Positions 37,183 to 46,437 of a DNA stretch of 64,000 bases are shown here, piece by piece. The DNA comes from Alistipes senegalensis. GTDB lineage: Bacteria; Bacillota; Clostridia; Oscillospirales; Ruminococcaceae. A program made the translations under genes and the position numbers. The first letter of the stretch is position 1. Every line of letters starts with the position of its first letter. The notes beneath the pieces were generated by a model that did no database searches, was not told the DNA's origin, and saw only the letters and a program-made list of their open reading frames with translations. The stretch lies in the NCBI GenBank assembly GCA_023665275.1, contig JAMPEF010000001.1, positions 477,841 through 541,840 on the forward strand, read 5' to 3'.

Positions 37183-38820
37183 TTATATCCATTTTTCAAG
37201 TCTCTTGCGGACTATTTCTTCACCTAAAACGTGTGAAATTTCCCATATATCCGGAGCGTTTGCACGTCCGGTGAGGGCTATTCTAAGCATATTGGTTATA
37301 TTGACAATACTTCCCTTGTAATTATCAGGATTTTTCTTGTAATCTTTCGGCTTTACTGCAAAACCTAACTCTTCAGTAAGTGCCTTAACCTTTGCGAACC
37401 ATTCAGACGATTCGTCGGCATGATTGTATGATTCAAGATATTTTTTAAAGAAAACTTTTCTTGTTTCGTCGTCAGATTCGTTTTTCATTTCGTCCTGTAA
37501 TGTGAAAGTTTCGTCATACCAGAAATTCATGAAGTCACAAGCCTGTTTCCAAGTTTCAATATCCTTACGGGGTTTGTTTCCGCCCTTACCGACGTTGAGT
37601 GCCGACAAAGTTCTTTCAGGATATTTTTTGATTAATTCCGCAAAATCTGTATTATAGTTTTCGCACCATTCAAGCCACTTGCTGTAGACCTGCTCCGCTG
37701 TCATGCGACATATTACATTCTTTGATATGTCACGGAGTTTGTCCAAATCAACCAGCGCACCCGATATTGACATTTTTTCCAAAGTATACGAGAAATCTTT
37801 ATAATCGGCGTCCGGATTTGCAATTCTCCACTCCTCAAAATTTGAGTTAAGGAGAGTAAGCAGAAATTCCCATACGGCGTCCTGTGAAATACCCTCCTGC
37901 TGATAGTACGATAATGCAAGTTCAGGGTCTTTGCGTTTTGAAAGTTTACGTTTGCTACCGCCGTCCATTTTCATTAGTGTAGCCGTATGGCAATATATAG
38001 GCTGTTCCCAGCCGAGAACACCGAATAACTCAACGTGCATGGGAAGTGATGATAACCATTCCTCACCTCTTATGACGTGTGTCGAGTACATGAAATGGTC
38101 ATCTATGACGTGTGCAAAATGATAAGTCGGTATTCCATCGCTCTTAAGAAGTACAAAATCCATGTTATTACGGGGCATTTCGAGTTTGCCACGGACAGCA
38201 TCATTTACTGTTATATATTCGTCGGTTTCAACACCCATATAACGCAATACCCACGGCATATTCTGTGAAATATTTTCCTTAATCTGTTCTATAGTGAGAT
38301 TACGGCTTTTTTCAGCGTACTTGCCGTAAATTCCGGGATTTTCCTTGTTTGTGGTCTGCTGTTCACGGATTTCATCGAGTTCCTCAGCAGTAAGAAAACA
38401 CGGATAAGCCTTACCCTGTCTGACGAGTTCTTTTGCAAAAACCTGATATATATTTTTTCTTTGTCTCTGTCTATAAGGAGCATATGCACCATTTTCGCCA
38501 TCACCGGACGCACCCTCGTCAAAATTGACTCCGAAATAATTCATTGCATTTATAAGAGTTTCTACAGCGCCTTCAACTTCACGTTTATTATCGGTATCTT
38601 CAATGCGGAGATAGAAAACGCCGTCCGACTGGTGTGCAAGTCTTTCCGCAATAATGGCATTGTAGAGATTTCCTAAATGCACAAAACCCGTGGGACTTGG
38701 TCCTATACGTGTGACGCAAGCACCAGCCGGCAAGTCACGCTCCGGAAAACGCTTTACAATATCTTCCGGAGTCTCTTTTATATCCGGAAAAAGAACATCT
38801 GCAAGTAAATTAAAATCCAT
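37183..38820 (-). CDS. gltX: Glutamyl-tRNA synthetase
   Basis: This class I synthetase attaches glutamate to tRNA. The HIGH motif is in RIGPSPTGFVHLGNLYNA and KMSKS is KRKLSKRKDPE. Other family landmarks are YLRIEDTDNKREVEGA and THVIRGEEWLSSLPMH. At 545 residues it is slightly longer than typical GluRS and has an N-terminal extension of about 35 residues. It has a consensus promoter at 38861-38889 and heads the gltX-metG unit, which may read through into the TPP leader. Confidence 0.93.
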   Translation of the reverse strand: MDFNLLADVLFPDIKETPEDIVKRFPERDLPAGACVTRIGPSPTGFVHLGNLYNAIIAERLAHQSDGVFYLRIEDTDNKREVEGAVETLINAMNYFGVNFDEGASGDGENGAYAPYRQRQRKNIYQVFAKELVRQGKAYPCFLTAEELDEIREQQTTNKENPGIYGKYAEKSRNLTIEQIKENISQNMPWVLRYMGVETDEYITVNDAVRGKLEMPRNNMDFVLLKSDGIPTYHFAHVIDDHFMYSTHVIRGEEWLSSLPMHVELFGVLGWEQPIYCHTATLMKMDGGSKRKLSKRKDPELALSYYQQEGISQDAVWEFLLTLLNSNFEEWRIANPDADYKDFSYTLEKMSISGALVDLDKLRDISKNVICRMTAEQVYSKWLEWCENYNTDFAELIKKYPERTLSALNVGKGGNKPRKDIETWKQACDFMNFWYDETFTLQDEMKNESDDETRKVFFKKYLESYNHADESSEWFAKVKALTEELGFAVKPKDYKKNPDNYKGSIVNITNMLRIALTGRANAPDIWEISHVLGEEIVRKRLEKWI

Positions 38821-38860
38821 AGAAAAAAACCATTCCTTTTTTATTAAAATTATCAGGTAA

Positions 38861-38889
38861 ATTATAACATACTATTAAATATTTGTCAA
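38861..38889 (-). promoter_or_regulatory. gltX promoter
   Basis: On the minus strand a perfect TTGACA (38889-38884) and perfect TATAAT (38866-38861) are 17 bp apart. It is divergent from the promoter at 38913-38941. Confidence 0.88.
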
Positions 38890-38912
38890 TAACCGCATTT
38901 CTGTAAAAAAAG

Positions 38913-38941
38913 TAGACAAATACATAAATCCGTGATATAAT
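38913..38941 (+). promoter_or_regulatory. Promoter of the M42 peptidase operon
   Basis: TAGACA (38913-38918) and TATAAT (38936-38941) have a 17-bp spacer, about 30 bp before the first peptidase gene. Confidence 0.8.
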
Positions 38942-38972
38942 AGAAGTATCTGACAGAAAGGAAATTTTTTTT

Positions 38973-39974
38973 ATGAATATTAAAGAAACTCTATTTGAAC
39001 TCTCTGAAACTGCCGGAGCTTCCGGAAATGAAAAGAATGTTTCAGAAAAAGCACTTGAAATGCTGAAAAAATACTGTCCCGACGCTGAAATAAAAAACGG
39101 CAACGTCATAGGACATTTCGGTGTGAAAAATGACCGTCCGTCACTGGTACTTGACGCACATATTGACCAGATAGGAATGATTGTAACATACATAACCGAC
39201 GACGGCTTTATTAAAGTAGGAAATCTCGGCGGTATTGACCGGAGACTTCTTCCGGCACAGCCCGTTATAATCCACGGTAAAAAAGACCTGAAAGGCGTTA
39301 TATGTTCCGTACCTCCTCACCTCTCGGACGGTGGTGCAGTTCCATCATTCGACGATATAGCAATTGATACGGGATTTACAAAATCTGAACTTGAAAAAAT
39401 TGTTTCACTTGGTGATACTGTAACTTTTGATGTAAAATGCCGTCAACTCCTCAATAACTGCGTTACAGGTGGTGCTTTCGATGACCGTTCCGGCATGACT
39501 GCTATTCTTTATGCCCTCGAACTTCTCAGAGAACGTGAGACGGCTTATAATGTGACTGTTATATTTTCTGCACAGGAGGAACTCGGTGAACGTGGTGCAA
39601 AAATCGGGGCTTTTGAAATAAATGCAGATATTGCACTTGCCGTTGATGTAAGTTTTGCCTATGCCGTCGGTGAGGACGAAATGAAATGTGGTAAACTCGG
39701 CAAGGGTGCTATGATAGGTATATCACCGTCACTTTCAAGGCGGATTTCAGACGCTTTAATAGATACTGCAAAGTCAAATAATATCCCGTATCAGATTGAA
39801 GTCATGAACGGTCTTACTTCCACCAATGCAGACCAGTATTCCGTAAGCCGTACCGGTGCAGAAGCCTGTACAATATCAATTCCGCTCCGGAATATGCATA
39901 CTCCGGTAGAGGTCATAGACCTTAAGGATATTGAACTCACTGGCAGACTTATTGCAGAATTTATAAAGGCATGA
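38973..39974 (+). CDS. M42 family aminopeptidase (first)
   Basis: The 333-residue protein has the metal-binding pattern of M42 (glutamyl aminopeptidase/TET) peptidases: LDAHIDQIGMIV, GGAFDDRSGMTAILYALE, SAQEELGERGAKIGAF and the C-terminal MHTPVEVIDLKDI. These enzymes form large dodecameric shells that trim short peptides in the cytosol. ATG 38973 follows AAAGGAAA. It is the first gene of a four-gene unit with a second M42 peptidase. Confidence 0.9.
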   Translation: MNIKETLFELSETAGASGNEKNVSEKALEMLKKYCPDAEIKNGNVIGHFGVKNDRPSLVLDAHIDQIGMIVTYITDDGFIKVGNLGGIDRRLLPAQPVIIHGKKDLKGVICSVPPHLSDGGAVPSFDDIAIDTGFTKSELEKIVSLGDTVTFDVKCRQLLNNCVTGGAFDDRSGMTAILYALELLRERETAYNVTVIFSAQEELGERGAKIGAFEINADIALAVDVSFAYAVGEDEMKCGKLGKGAMIGISPSLSRRISDALIDTAKSNNIPYQIEVMNGLTSTNADQYSVSRTGAEACTISIPLRNMHTPVEVIDLKDIELTGRLIAEFIKA

Positions 39975-40004
39975 CAAATATTTTAGCCCGAAAGGATACT
40001 ATTT

Positions 40005-41021
40005 ATGAAAAATTTATTGAAAGAACTTTGTTTGATTAACAGTATTTCCGGTGATGAAAAAACTGTCCGTTTAGCAATTATCGAAAAAATAAAAGATTTC
40101 TGCACGTATAGCGTCGACCCATTAGGAAATTTAATATGTTTCTGCAAGGGTAAAAAAAATTCCAGTAAAAAATTAATGATTTGCGCCCATATGGACGAAG
40201 TGGGCTTTATAGTAACCGGAATAAATCCGGACGGCACACTTGCTTTTGATATGGTAGGTGGTGTTGACTCAGTGGTGACTATCGGAAGACAAGTCACTAT
40301 CGGAAAAAATCATCTTTATGGTGTTGTCGGCTCTACTGCCGTGCATAATCTCTCAAAAGAAAAACGGGAAAAATCTCCCGATATGAAAAGCCTTTACATT
40401 GATATCGGTGCGGAAAACAAGCAGGACGCTGAAAAATACGTCTCACTGGGTGACTGCATTTACTTTGAATCGGAGTTCACGGAAACAGAAAATCACATAA
40501 AAGCAAAAGCCATTGATGACCGTGCAGGTTGTGCAATGATGATACGTTTAATTCAGGAACAACCCGAATATGATACATATTTTGTCTTCAATACACAGGA
40601 GGAAATAGGTTTAAGAGGTTCACGGGTATCGGCATTTGCGGTACAACCTGATTTTGCAATAGTCATTGAAGCTACAACCGCCTCCGATATTGATGGCGTT
40701 TCAGGCAATAAAAAAGTATGTTCACTCGGTGGTGGTGGTGTGGTGTCTTTCATGGACAGAAGCACCGTCTATGACAAGGAATTATATAATCTTGCATTTG
40801 AGACAGCCCGCATGAATAATATCCCCTGTCAGACAAAAACTATGATTGCAGGTGGTAATGATGCCGGTGCTATCCACGTGACCGGCAAGGGCATAAGGAC
40901 TATTGCCGTTTCCGTACCGTGCAGATATCTGCACTCTGCATCATGTGTGATTAATCCGGCAGACTTTGAAAATTCATATATTCTTGTAAAAAAACTCGCT
41001 GAAAGGATTCAGCAGTTATGA
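40005..41021 (+). CDS. M42 family aminopeptidase (second)
   Basis: The 338-residue paralogue keeps ICAHMDEVGFIV, AKAIDDRAGCAMM, NTQEEIGLRGSRVSAF, AGGNDAGAIHVTGKG and RYLHSASCVINPAD. The aspartate, glutamate and histidine ligands are thus in place. Its residues differ enough from the first copy to suggest another substrate preference, or a mixed complex like those known for archaeal TET subunits; that is inference. Its TGA overlaps the ATG of the GNAT gene by 4 bp. Confidence 0.9.
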   Translation: MKNLLKELCLINSISGDEKTVRLAIIEKIKDFCTYSVDPLGNLICFCKGKKNSSKKLMICAHMDEVGFIVTGINPDGTLAFDMVGGVDSVVTIGRQVTIGKNHLYGVVGSTAVHNLSKEKREKSPDMKSLYIDIGAENKQDAEKYVSLGDCIYFESEFTETENHIKAKAIDDRAGCAMMIRLIQEQPEYDTYFVFNTQEEIGLRGSRVSAFAVQPDFAIVIEATTASDIDGVSGNKKVCSLGGGGVVSFMDRSTVYDKELYNLAFETARMNNIPCQTKTMIAGGNDAGAIHVTGKGIRTIAVSVPCRYLHSASCVINPADFENSYILVKKLAERIQQL

Positions 41022-41818
41022 TAAAACTAATCGAACAGGAAAGCGAATTTGACCGGAATTTACTTTTAAAAACCCTCTCCGGACGTAAAATGCTTGCATA
41101 TCTGAGGGCATACGGTACAGGATACGACTTCTGCCGTTTCTATAAGATTTCCGACGGAAACGGCACGGGGTTCATGTTTATGATAAATTCAACTCTTATA
41201 ATATGTGATGACAATAATCTTGATAATATCGACGAAATAGAACTTTTTATCAGTATGAATCTGCCGTTTCGGATAGAGGGTTCACAACATATTCTTGAAA
41301 ATATCAGTCTTAATGAACACTATCAGCAGTTAAACCGTACTGTCTTTGAACTTATTCCCGATAATCAGCCGATTGAATCTATTGAAGATTTCGTTGAATT
41401 TAATCCACATCTGCCGGACGTCTATAAAATTTTAAGTGAGGGCTTCCCAAATATTGCTGACTTTTCACTATGGTATACAGATACTTCCCACCGTTGCCGT
41501 CACGGTATAAGCCGGACTTTTACATACAGAAACTCAACAACCGCCTCGGCTGTTTTTGATGTTGAAGATGTCGTTTTAATCGGACAGGTTGCTACTACAG
41601 AGTCCGCACGTGGAAGAGGTTACGCACGGGATTTTTTACGGTGGCTCGCCGGATTTTTTAACGGTCTCGGAAAAAAATCATATCTTATGGCACTCGACGT
41701 AAGAGTGAGCTTTTACCGTGAAATAGGCTTTAAAGAAGTAGAAAAAGAAATAGTCCTTGAACGCAAGGACATAGAAAAAGACAGTTTAATGAAAGGAAAA
41801 TTAACAAATGAACAGTAA
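41018..41818 (+). CDS. GNAT family N-acetyltransferase
   Basis: The C-terminal half has the acetyl-CoA-binding signature QVATTESARGRGYARDFLRWLAGFF and the usual FYREIGFKEVEKEIVLER ending. The N-terminal 130 residues are not recognised. The 266-residue protein is coupled to the M42 gene (ATGA overlap) and overlaps the next gene by 11 bp. Peptidase, acetyltransferase and PLP enzyme in one operon suggest amino acid or peptide turnover; the acceptor is unknown. Confidence 0.85.
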   Translation: MIKLIEQESEFDRNLLLKTLSGRKMLAYLRAYGTGYDFCRFYKISDGNGTGFMFMINSTLIICDDNNLDNIDEIELFISMNLPFRIEGSQHILENISLNEHYQQLNRTVFELIPDNQPIESIEDFVEFNPHLPDVYKILSEGFPNIADFSLWYTDTSHRCRHGISRTFTYRNSTTASAVFDVEDVVLIGQVATTESARGRGYARDFLRWLAGFFNGLGKKSYLMALDVRVSFYREIGFKEVEKEIVLERKDIEKDSLMKGKLTNEQ

Positions 41819-43088
41819 TTTAAATAAAATTTATAATTTTAATGAAAAACTTCTTGAAATCGCTGAACAGGCTGAAAAAAACTGTATGGAATCTTTCCGC
41901 CGTATAGAAGAAATTGCAGAATACAACGGGGCAAAAATCCTGAAAGCATTTTCCGATAACAAGGTAAGTGAACCCTGCTTCTATGGCTCGACGGGTTACG
42001 GATATGGCGATATCGGAAGAGATGTCATTGACAAAGTTTTTGCACAGGCTTTAGGCACAGAAGATGCACTTGTAAGGTTTAATTTTGTCTCCGGAACTCA
42101 CGCACTTTCAACGGCACTTTTCGGCGTTCTCCGTACAGGTGATAAAATAGTTTCCATAACCGGCAAACCATATGATACACTTGAGGAAGTTATAGGCATT
42201 TCCGGCGACAAGGGCAACGGTTCACTTATGGATTACGGCGTTGAGTACGGACAGGTGGATTTACTCCCCGACGGCACACCCGACTATGAAAAAATTGAAA
42301 ATTCCGTAAAGGGTGCTAAAATTGCATACGTACAGCGTTCACGGGGATATTCACTGAGACCGGCATTTACTGTTGACGATATAGAAAAAATGATTATTTC
42401 TGCAAAAAAGGGCAATCCGGAAATTATCATCATGGTTGATAACTGCTATGGTGAATTTGTCGAGGAAAAAGAACCGACACACGTCGGTGCGGATATAATA
42501 ATAGGTTCTCTTATCAAGAACGCCGGCGGTGGCATAGCCCGTACAGGTGGATATATTGCCGGACGTGCTGACCTTGTCGAATTGTGTTCCTACCGTCTTA
42601 CGTGTGTGGGAATGGGTAAGGAAGTAGGCTGTACACTCGGCATGAACCGTGAAATTTTATTAGGTCTTTTCTTTGCGCCGGACGTCGTTGCAAATGCGGT
42701 AAAGACTTCTGTATTTGCAAGCGAACTATTTACAATGCTTGGTTTTGAGTGTTCACCACGCTCGTCCGATAAACGTGGAGATATTATAACAGCTATAAAA
42801 CTCGGCAATGAAGAGTTACTTACATCATTCTGCTGTGGTATTCAGAAAGGCGCTCCCGTTGATTCTTTCGTTACTCCGGAGGCGTGGGATATGCCCGGAT
42901 ATTCCGATAAGGTAATTATGGCTGCCGGTGCATTCACAAACGGTGCGTCTATTGAATTATCCGCCGACGCTCCGATACGTGAACCATTTGCCGTATGGTT
43001 ACAGGGTGGTATAACTTACACCAGCGGAAAACTTGGTATTATGCTTGCCGCACAGGAAATGCTTGAAAACGGTCTTATTTCTCTCTGA
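41808..43088 (+). CDS. Methionine gamma-lyase family PLP protein (YnbB-like)
   Basis: The 426-residue protein belongs to the PLP-dependent family once called aluminium resistance protein. Segments include FYGSTGYGYGDIGRDVIDKVFAQALG, FNFVSGTHALSTALFG, MVDNCYGEFVEEKEP and GSLIKNAGGGIARTGGYIAGR, where the lysine likely binds PLP. True substrates of this family are not settled. ATG 41808 lies inside the end of the GNAT gene, with AAAGGAAA upstream. No clear terminator follows. Confidence 0.88.
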   Translation: MNSNLNKIYNFNEKLLEIAEQAEKNCMESFRRIEEIAEYNGAKILKAFSDNKVSEPCFYGSTGYGYGDIGRDVIDKVFAQALGTEDALVRFNFVSGTHALSTALFGVLRTGDKIVSITGKPYDTLEEVIGISGDKGNGSLMDYGVEYGQVDLLPDGTPDYEKIENSVKGAKIAYVQRSRGYSLRPAFTVDDIEKMIISAKKGNPEIIIMVDNCYGEFVEEKEPTHVGADIIIGSLIKNAGGGIARTGGYIAGRADLVELCSYRLTCVGMGKEVGCTLGMNREILLGLFFAPDVVANAVKTSVFASELFTMLGFECSPRSSDKRGDIITAIKLGNEELLTSFCCGIQKGAPVDSFVTPEAWDMPGYSDKVIMAAGAFTNGASIELSADAPIREPFAVWLQGGITYTSGKLGIMLAAQEMLENGLISL

Positions 43089-43186
43089 TTAAATAATATA
43101 GCAAATTAATTACTACAAACAAGTAATAAATTGATTACAAATCAAATACAAATTCCGACGAATTTATTATATTCTTCATTCAGCGG

Positions 43187-43215
43187 TTGACATTCCGCCG
43201 GAATAGTGATAAAAT
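43187..43215 (+). promoter_or_regulatory. Promoter of the kinase-like gene
   Basis: TTGACA (43187-43192) and TAAAAT (43210-43215) are 17 bp apart, 40 bp before the TTG start. Confidence 0.82.
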
Positions 43216-43256
43216 TAATCAGATAACTATATTATTTAAAAAAAGGAGGAACAGCC

Positions 43257-45404
43257 TTGGGAGAACGTAAAATATGTTACAAATGCATGAAAAGATATGA
43301 TGGCAATCTTTCCATATGCCCTTCATGCGCATATGCTGAAAATACACCATCAAATCCCATGTATATATCCGCCGGAACTATACTCCATGACAGATATCTT
43401 GTCGGTGTTCTGCTTGAATATAACGGCGAAGGGGCTACATACATCGCCCATGATACTTCAACGGAATGTACTGTCCTTATAAGAGAATATATGCCTGTAA
43501 ATCTCTGTACACGTGCAGAGGGTAAACCGACTATCAATGTAAATTATGAAAGTCTTGCAAAATACAAGGCTTTTATGGCGGAATTTACTGAACTTAACAA
43601 GTCACTTGCACGTTTCCGGAATAACTCTAATATAAATTCCATGCTTGATATGTTCACGGAAAATAACACAACGTATGCTGTCTTTGAACATATAGACGGC
43701 GTTAAAATGCTGGATTACCTCAAGGATAATGCCGGAGAATTAAGCTGGGAACAGATTTCAAAACTTTTTCCGCCGCTGTTCACTACACTGGGCATTCTGC
43801 ATAATGCCGGAATAGTCCACCGTGCAATATGTCCCGATACTGTATATATCACAAATAAGGGCGAGCTTAAACTTACCGGCTTTTGTGTTTCAGCAGTAAG
43901 GACGGCTGATTCAGGGCTTGAATACGAACTATTCAAGGGTTATGCCGCTCCGGAACAGTACTCCGCCGGAACGAACAGCAGACAAGGGTCATGGACAGAC
44001 GTTTACGGCGTATGCGCTCTTATGTACCGCTCACTGACCGGCTGTATGCCTGTTGATTCAATGCGGAGATTAAAAGATGATGAACTTTGTGAACCACGTA
44101 TGTTAAGTGCAAAAATACCACGCAATGTTTCAAGAATTATCATGGACGGCATGAATTTATCCGGCTGTGACCGTATTCAGACTATAACAGAACTCGTTAC
44201 AAGGCTTTTTGAACAGTCTGTACCGAAAACCGTTCAGAATACTATGGTAATGAAACGTACAGCTCCGGAAGAAAGTTCAGGTAAACGTAAGGAAAAACAA
44301 TCCGAAAGAAAATATCAGCAGGAAAATTATGAAAATTCTTCTTACGATTCGGGAAATACAGAAAGTTCAGAATACAAATATGAAACAGTTGACAGACTGA
44401 AAGTTCCGGTTATTATCGGCATACTTCTTGTTGCAATACTAATGATAATAGCGGTATTCATAATAAATATGATTACCAATACTCAGACAAACAGACAGCG
44501 CAATGCTGAATTACGTCAACAGAATACTACTTCTGTTTCTGATAATGTCGTTTCGGGCAACGTCAAGGAAGAAGAAACAACTGAAGAAGAAACGGAAGAA
44601 CTCCCCGACACTCTTATGCCCGACCTTGTCGGCAAGTTCTATGAACTTTCAGTCGATAAATACAAGGATTTCTTTACTCTTGTTCCGGAATATGAATACA
44701 ACAACGAATATGAAGCAGATATGATTTTCTGGCAGAACATTGAACCCGAAGAACAGCTTATCGGTCACGCCACCATTGAAGTTAAAGTCAGCAAGGGCAG
44801 GGAAACTGCTGTTATTCCGGCTTTTGAAGACGTCGAAATAAAAGACTATCAGGCTAAACTTAAAGAGGCTGGTATATCAAATTATTCAATTCTTGCAACA
44901 AAAAGCGATAAAAAAGTAAAGCCTAATGTTGTAATTGGCTTACAGGTTGAAAGCAAGGACGTCAAGCCTGGTGATACTTTCAGCAACAAGGAAGGCAAAA
45001 AACTTATTGTATATTATTACTCCGAAAGCGTATCAATCGACAGCGAAAATCTTTATATCAGCAACACTGATACTTCTGAACAGGAAACAACACAGGTAAA
45101 AACAACCACACCTGCTTATAATTACGTTGAAACAACTAAAAAACCAGTAAATTACGTGACAGAACCGCAATATACGGAATTTTATACAGACCCTCCGGCA
45201 ACTACACAGCCACAGTTTACAGAAACTGAAACCATATACACAGACCCTCCCGCAACAGAACCGCCGGAAACTCAGATACAAGTTACAGACCCTCCCGCAA
45301 CTGAACAACCCGTAACTCAAGCACCGGTTACAGAAGCGCCAGTAGTCGTTGAACCTGACCCCCCTATTGACTTAAGTGGCGGAGATGACCCCGGAGTTAT
45401 ATAA
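43257..45404 (+). CDS. PASTA-containing membrane pseudokinase with zinc-ribbon N-terminus
   Basis: The TTG at 43257 follows AAAGGAGGA by 7 bases. Four cysteines (C7, C10, C21, C24) form a zinc ribbon. A protein-kinase fold spans about residues 45-310, but catalysis looks lost: the HRD motif reads HRAIC (188-192), the DFG position reads TGF and the VAIK lysine position reads VLIRE. A membrane helix (about 383-406) is followed by two PASTA-like repeats and a tail rich in TDPPATE-type Thr/Pro repeats. PASTA domains of the family bind muropeptides outside the cell. It may signal or scaffold cell wall growth without phosphorylating; this is inference. Confidence 0.85.
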   Translation: MGERKICYKCMKRYDGNLSICPSCAYAENTPSNPMYISAGTILHDRYLVGVLLEYNGEGATYIAHDTSTECTVLIREYMPVNLCTRAEGKPTINVNYESLAKYKAFMAEFTELNKSLARFRNNSNINSMLDMFTENNTTYAVFEHIDGVKMLDYLKDNAGELSWEQISKLFPPLFTTLGILHNAGIVHRAICPDTVYITNKGELKLTGFCVSAVRTADSGLEYELFKGYAAPEQYSAGTNSRQGSWTDVYGVCALMYRSLTGCMPVDSMRRLKDDELCEPRMLSAKIPRNVSRIIMDGMNLSGCDRIQTITELVTRLFEQSVPKTVQNTMVMKRTAPEESSGKRKEKQSERKYQQENYENSSYDSGNTESSEYKYETVDRLKVPVIIGILLVAILMIIAVFIINMITNTQTNRQRNAELRQQNTTSVSDNVVSGNVKEEETTEEETEELPDTLMPDLVGKFYELSVDKYKDFFTLVPEYEYNNEYEADMIFWQNIEPEEQLIGHATIEVKVSKGRETAVIPAFEDVEIKDYQAKLKEAGISNYSILATKSDKKVKPNVVIGLQVESKDVKPGDTFSNKEGKKLIVYYYSESVSIDSENLYISNTDTSEQETTQVKTTTPAYNYVETTKKPVNYVTEPQYTEFYTDPPATTQPQFTETETIYTDPPATEPPETQIQVTDPPATEQPVTQAPVTEAPVVVEPDPPIDLSGGDDPGVI

Positions 45405-45411
45405 AAAAATA

Positions 45412-45446
45412 AAAGACTTCTGATTTTTATTTCAGAAGTCTTTTTT
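45412..45446. terminator. Terminator after the pseudokinase gene
   Basis: AAAGACTTCTGA and TTCAGAAGTCTTT form a strong hairpin followed by TTTTTT. The A-run on the left would serve the convergent minus-strand gene. Confidence 0.88.
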
Positions 45447-45458
45447 GTATTTTGCGTG

Positions 45459-45722
45459 TTAAATTTTGTTTTCATTATATTTTGATTCAAGCCATTTTAT
45501 CATTTCAGCGAACCCCTCCGGTGTTCTGTCAAATTCCTTTTCATTCTCTATGGTTGCTTTCATGGAACATAACTTCCCGTGCCATGTCATGCATTTCATA
45601 GACTTGCCGTTCTGTATTTTATACGAAAAATCCCTTTTACTGCCGGAGTAATCGTTTCCGCTTTCAAAGTAATAAAATTTAGGTATCTCAAAAATTGCAG
45701 ATACACTTGTTTTTCCGGACAT
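45459..45722 (-). CDS. Small hypothetical protein (87 aa)
   Basis: The ATG at 45722 is 3 bases after the HAD gene stop, and its GGAGGTG ribosome binding site lies within the end of that gene, so the two are cotranscribed. The product (FEIPKFYYFESGNDYSGSKRDF, later MKCMTWHGKLCSMKA) has no recognised domain. A role with the phosphatase is possible only by position. Confidence 0.65.
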   Translation of the reverse strand: MSGKTSVSAIFEIPKFYYFESGNDYSGSKRDFSYKIQNGKSMKCMTWHGKLCSMKATIENEKEFDRTPEGFAEMIKWLESKYNENKI

Positions 45723-45725
45723 AAT

Positions 45726-46379
45726 TCACACCTCCGTAAAAAAATCAACTGCCTTGTCAAGACTTTCATAAACTCCGCTTAACATGGACTTTATAACATC
45801 ATCGGGCTGTGTAAGGTCAGGAATCATAATGACTTTACAGCCAGCTGAATAAGCGGATTTTATACCATTCGGGGAATCCTCAAAAGCTACACACACTTCC
45901 GGTGGTAATCCTAATTCAGCAGTTGCCGTAAGATAAATATCAGGTTCAGGCTTGCCATTTCTGACCATATCTCCGCAAATAACGGCATTGAAATATTTAT
46001 ATACATCAGTTTTCTTTAAATAACATTCAGCACGTTCACGGTCTGTAGCGGTTGCAACGGCAATAAGATAATTATTTTCCTTAAGAAAATCAAGCAGTTC
46101 AAAAAGACCTTTTTTAACATAAAAACCGTATGTATCAATGTATTCATTCATAAGGGTTATGCGCCTGCTCCGGACTTCATTAAACGGGAAATCTTCACCG
46201 AAAATGCCCTTTAAAAGCGGTATTGAATACTTCCGTGAAAGACTGCGTATTTCAAAGACATTTTCATCTGTCATATTGTAGCCATATGAACGGGCAGACT
46301 CTTTCCAGAAACGCACAAGAAGTTTTTCAGTATCAAACATAAGACCATCCATATCAAAGACAGCACCTTTTATTTTCAT
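45726..46379 (-). CDS. HAD-superfamily sugar phosphatase/phosphoglucomutase-like
   Basis: The 217-residue protein has HAD motif I DMDGLMFDTE, motif II in VATATDRERA, and motifs III/IV in GKPEPDIYLTAT and FEDSPNGIKSAYSAG. The cap and spacing fit the beta-phosphoglucomutase/DOG phosphatase subgroup. Activity could be sugar-phosphate dephosphorylation or mutase. It lies downstream of glgA, but a terminator separates the two. Confidence 0.85.
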   Translation of the reverse strand: MKIKGAVFDMDGLMFDTEKLLVRFWKESARSYGYNMTDENVFEIRSLSRKYSIPLLKGIFGEDFPFNEVRSRRITLMNEYIDTYGFYVKKGLFELLDFLKENNYLIAVATATDRERAECYLKKTDVYKYFNAVICGDMVRNGKPEPDIYLTATAELGLPPEVCVAFEDSPNGIKSAYSAGCKVIMIPDLTQPDDVIKSMLSGVYESLDKAVDFFTEV

Positions 46380-46392
46380 AAAATCACTCCTT

Positions 46393-46423
46393 AAAAAACA
46401 GGACGGACAGTTTTTGTCCGCCC
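46393..46423 (-). terminator. glgA terminator
   Basis: On the minus strand GGGCGGAC and GTCCGTCC pair with a 7-nt loop, and CTGTTTTTT follows. Confidence 0.75.
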
Positions 46424-46437
46424 ATGGATTTATTTTA

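Noticed and set aside
44900..45404. TDPPATE-type repeats considered as a CRISPR or satellite array
   Set aside because: The repeats are short, irregular and in frame. They encode a Thr/Pro-rich protein tail.
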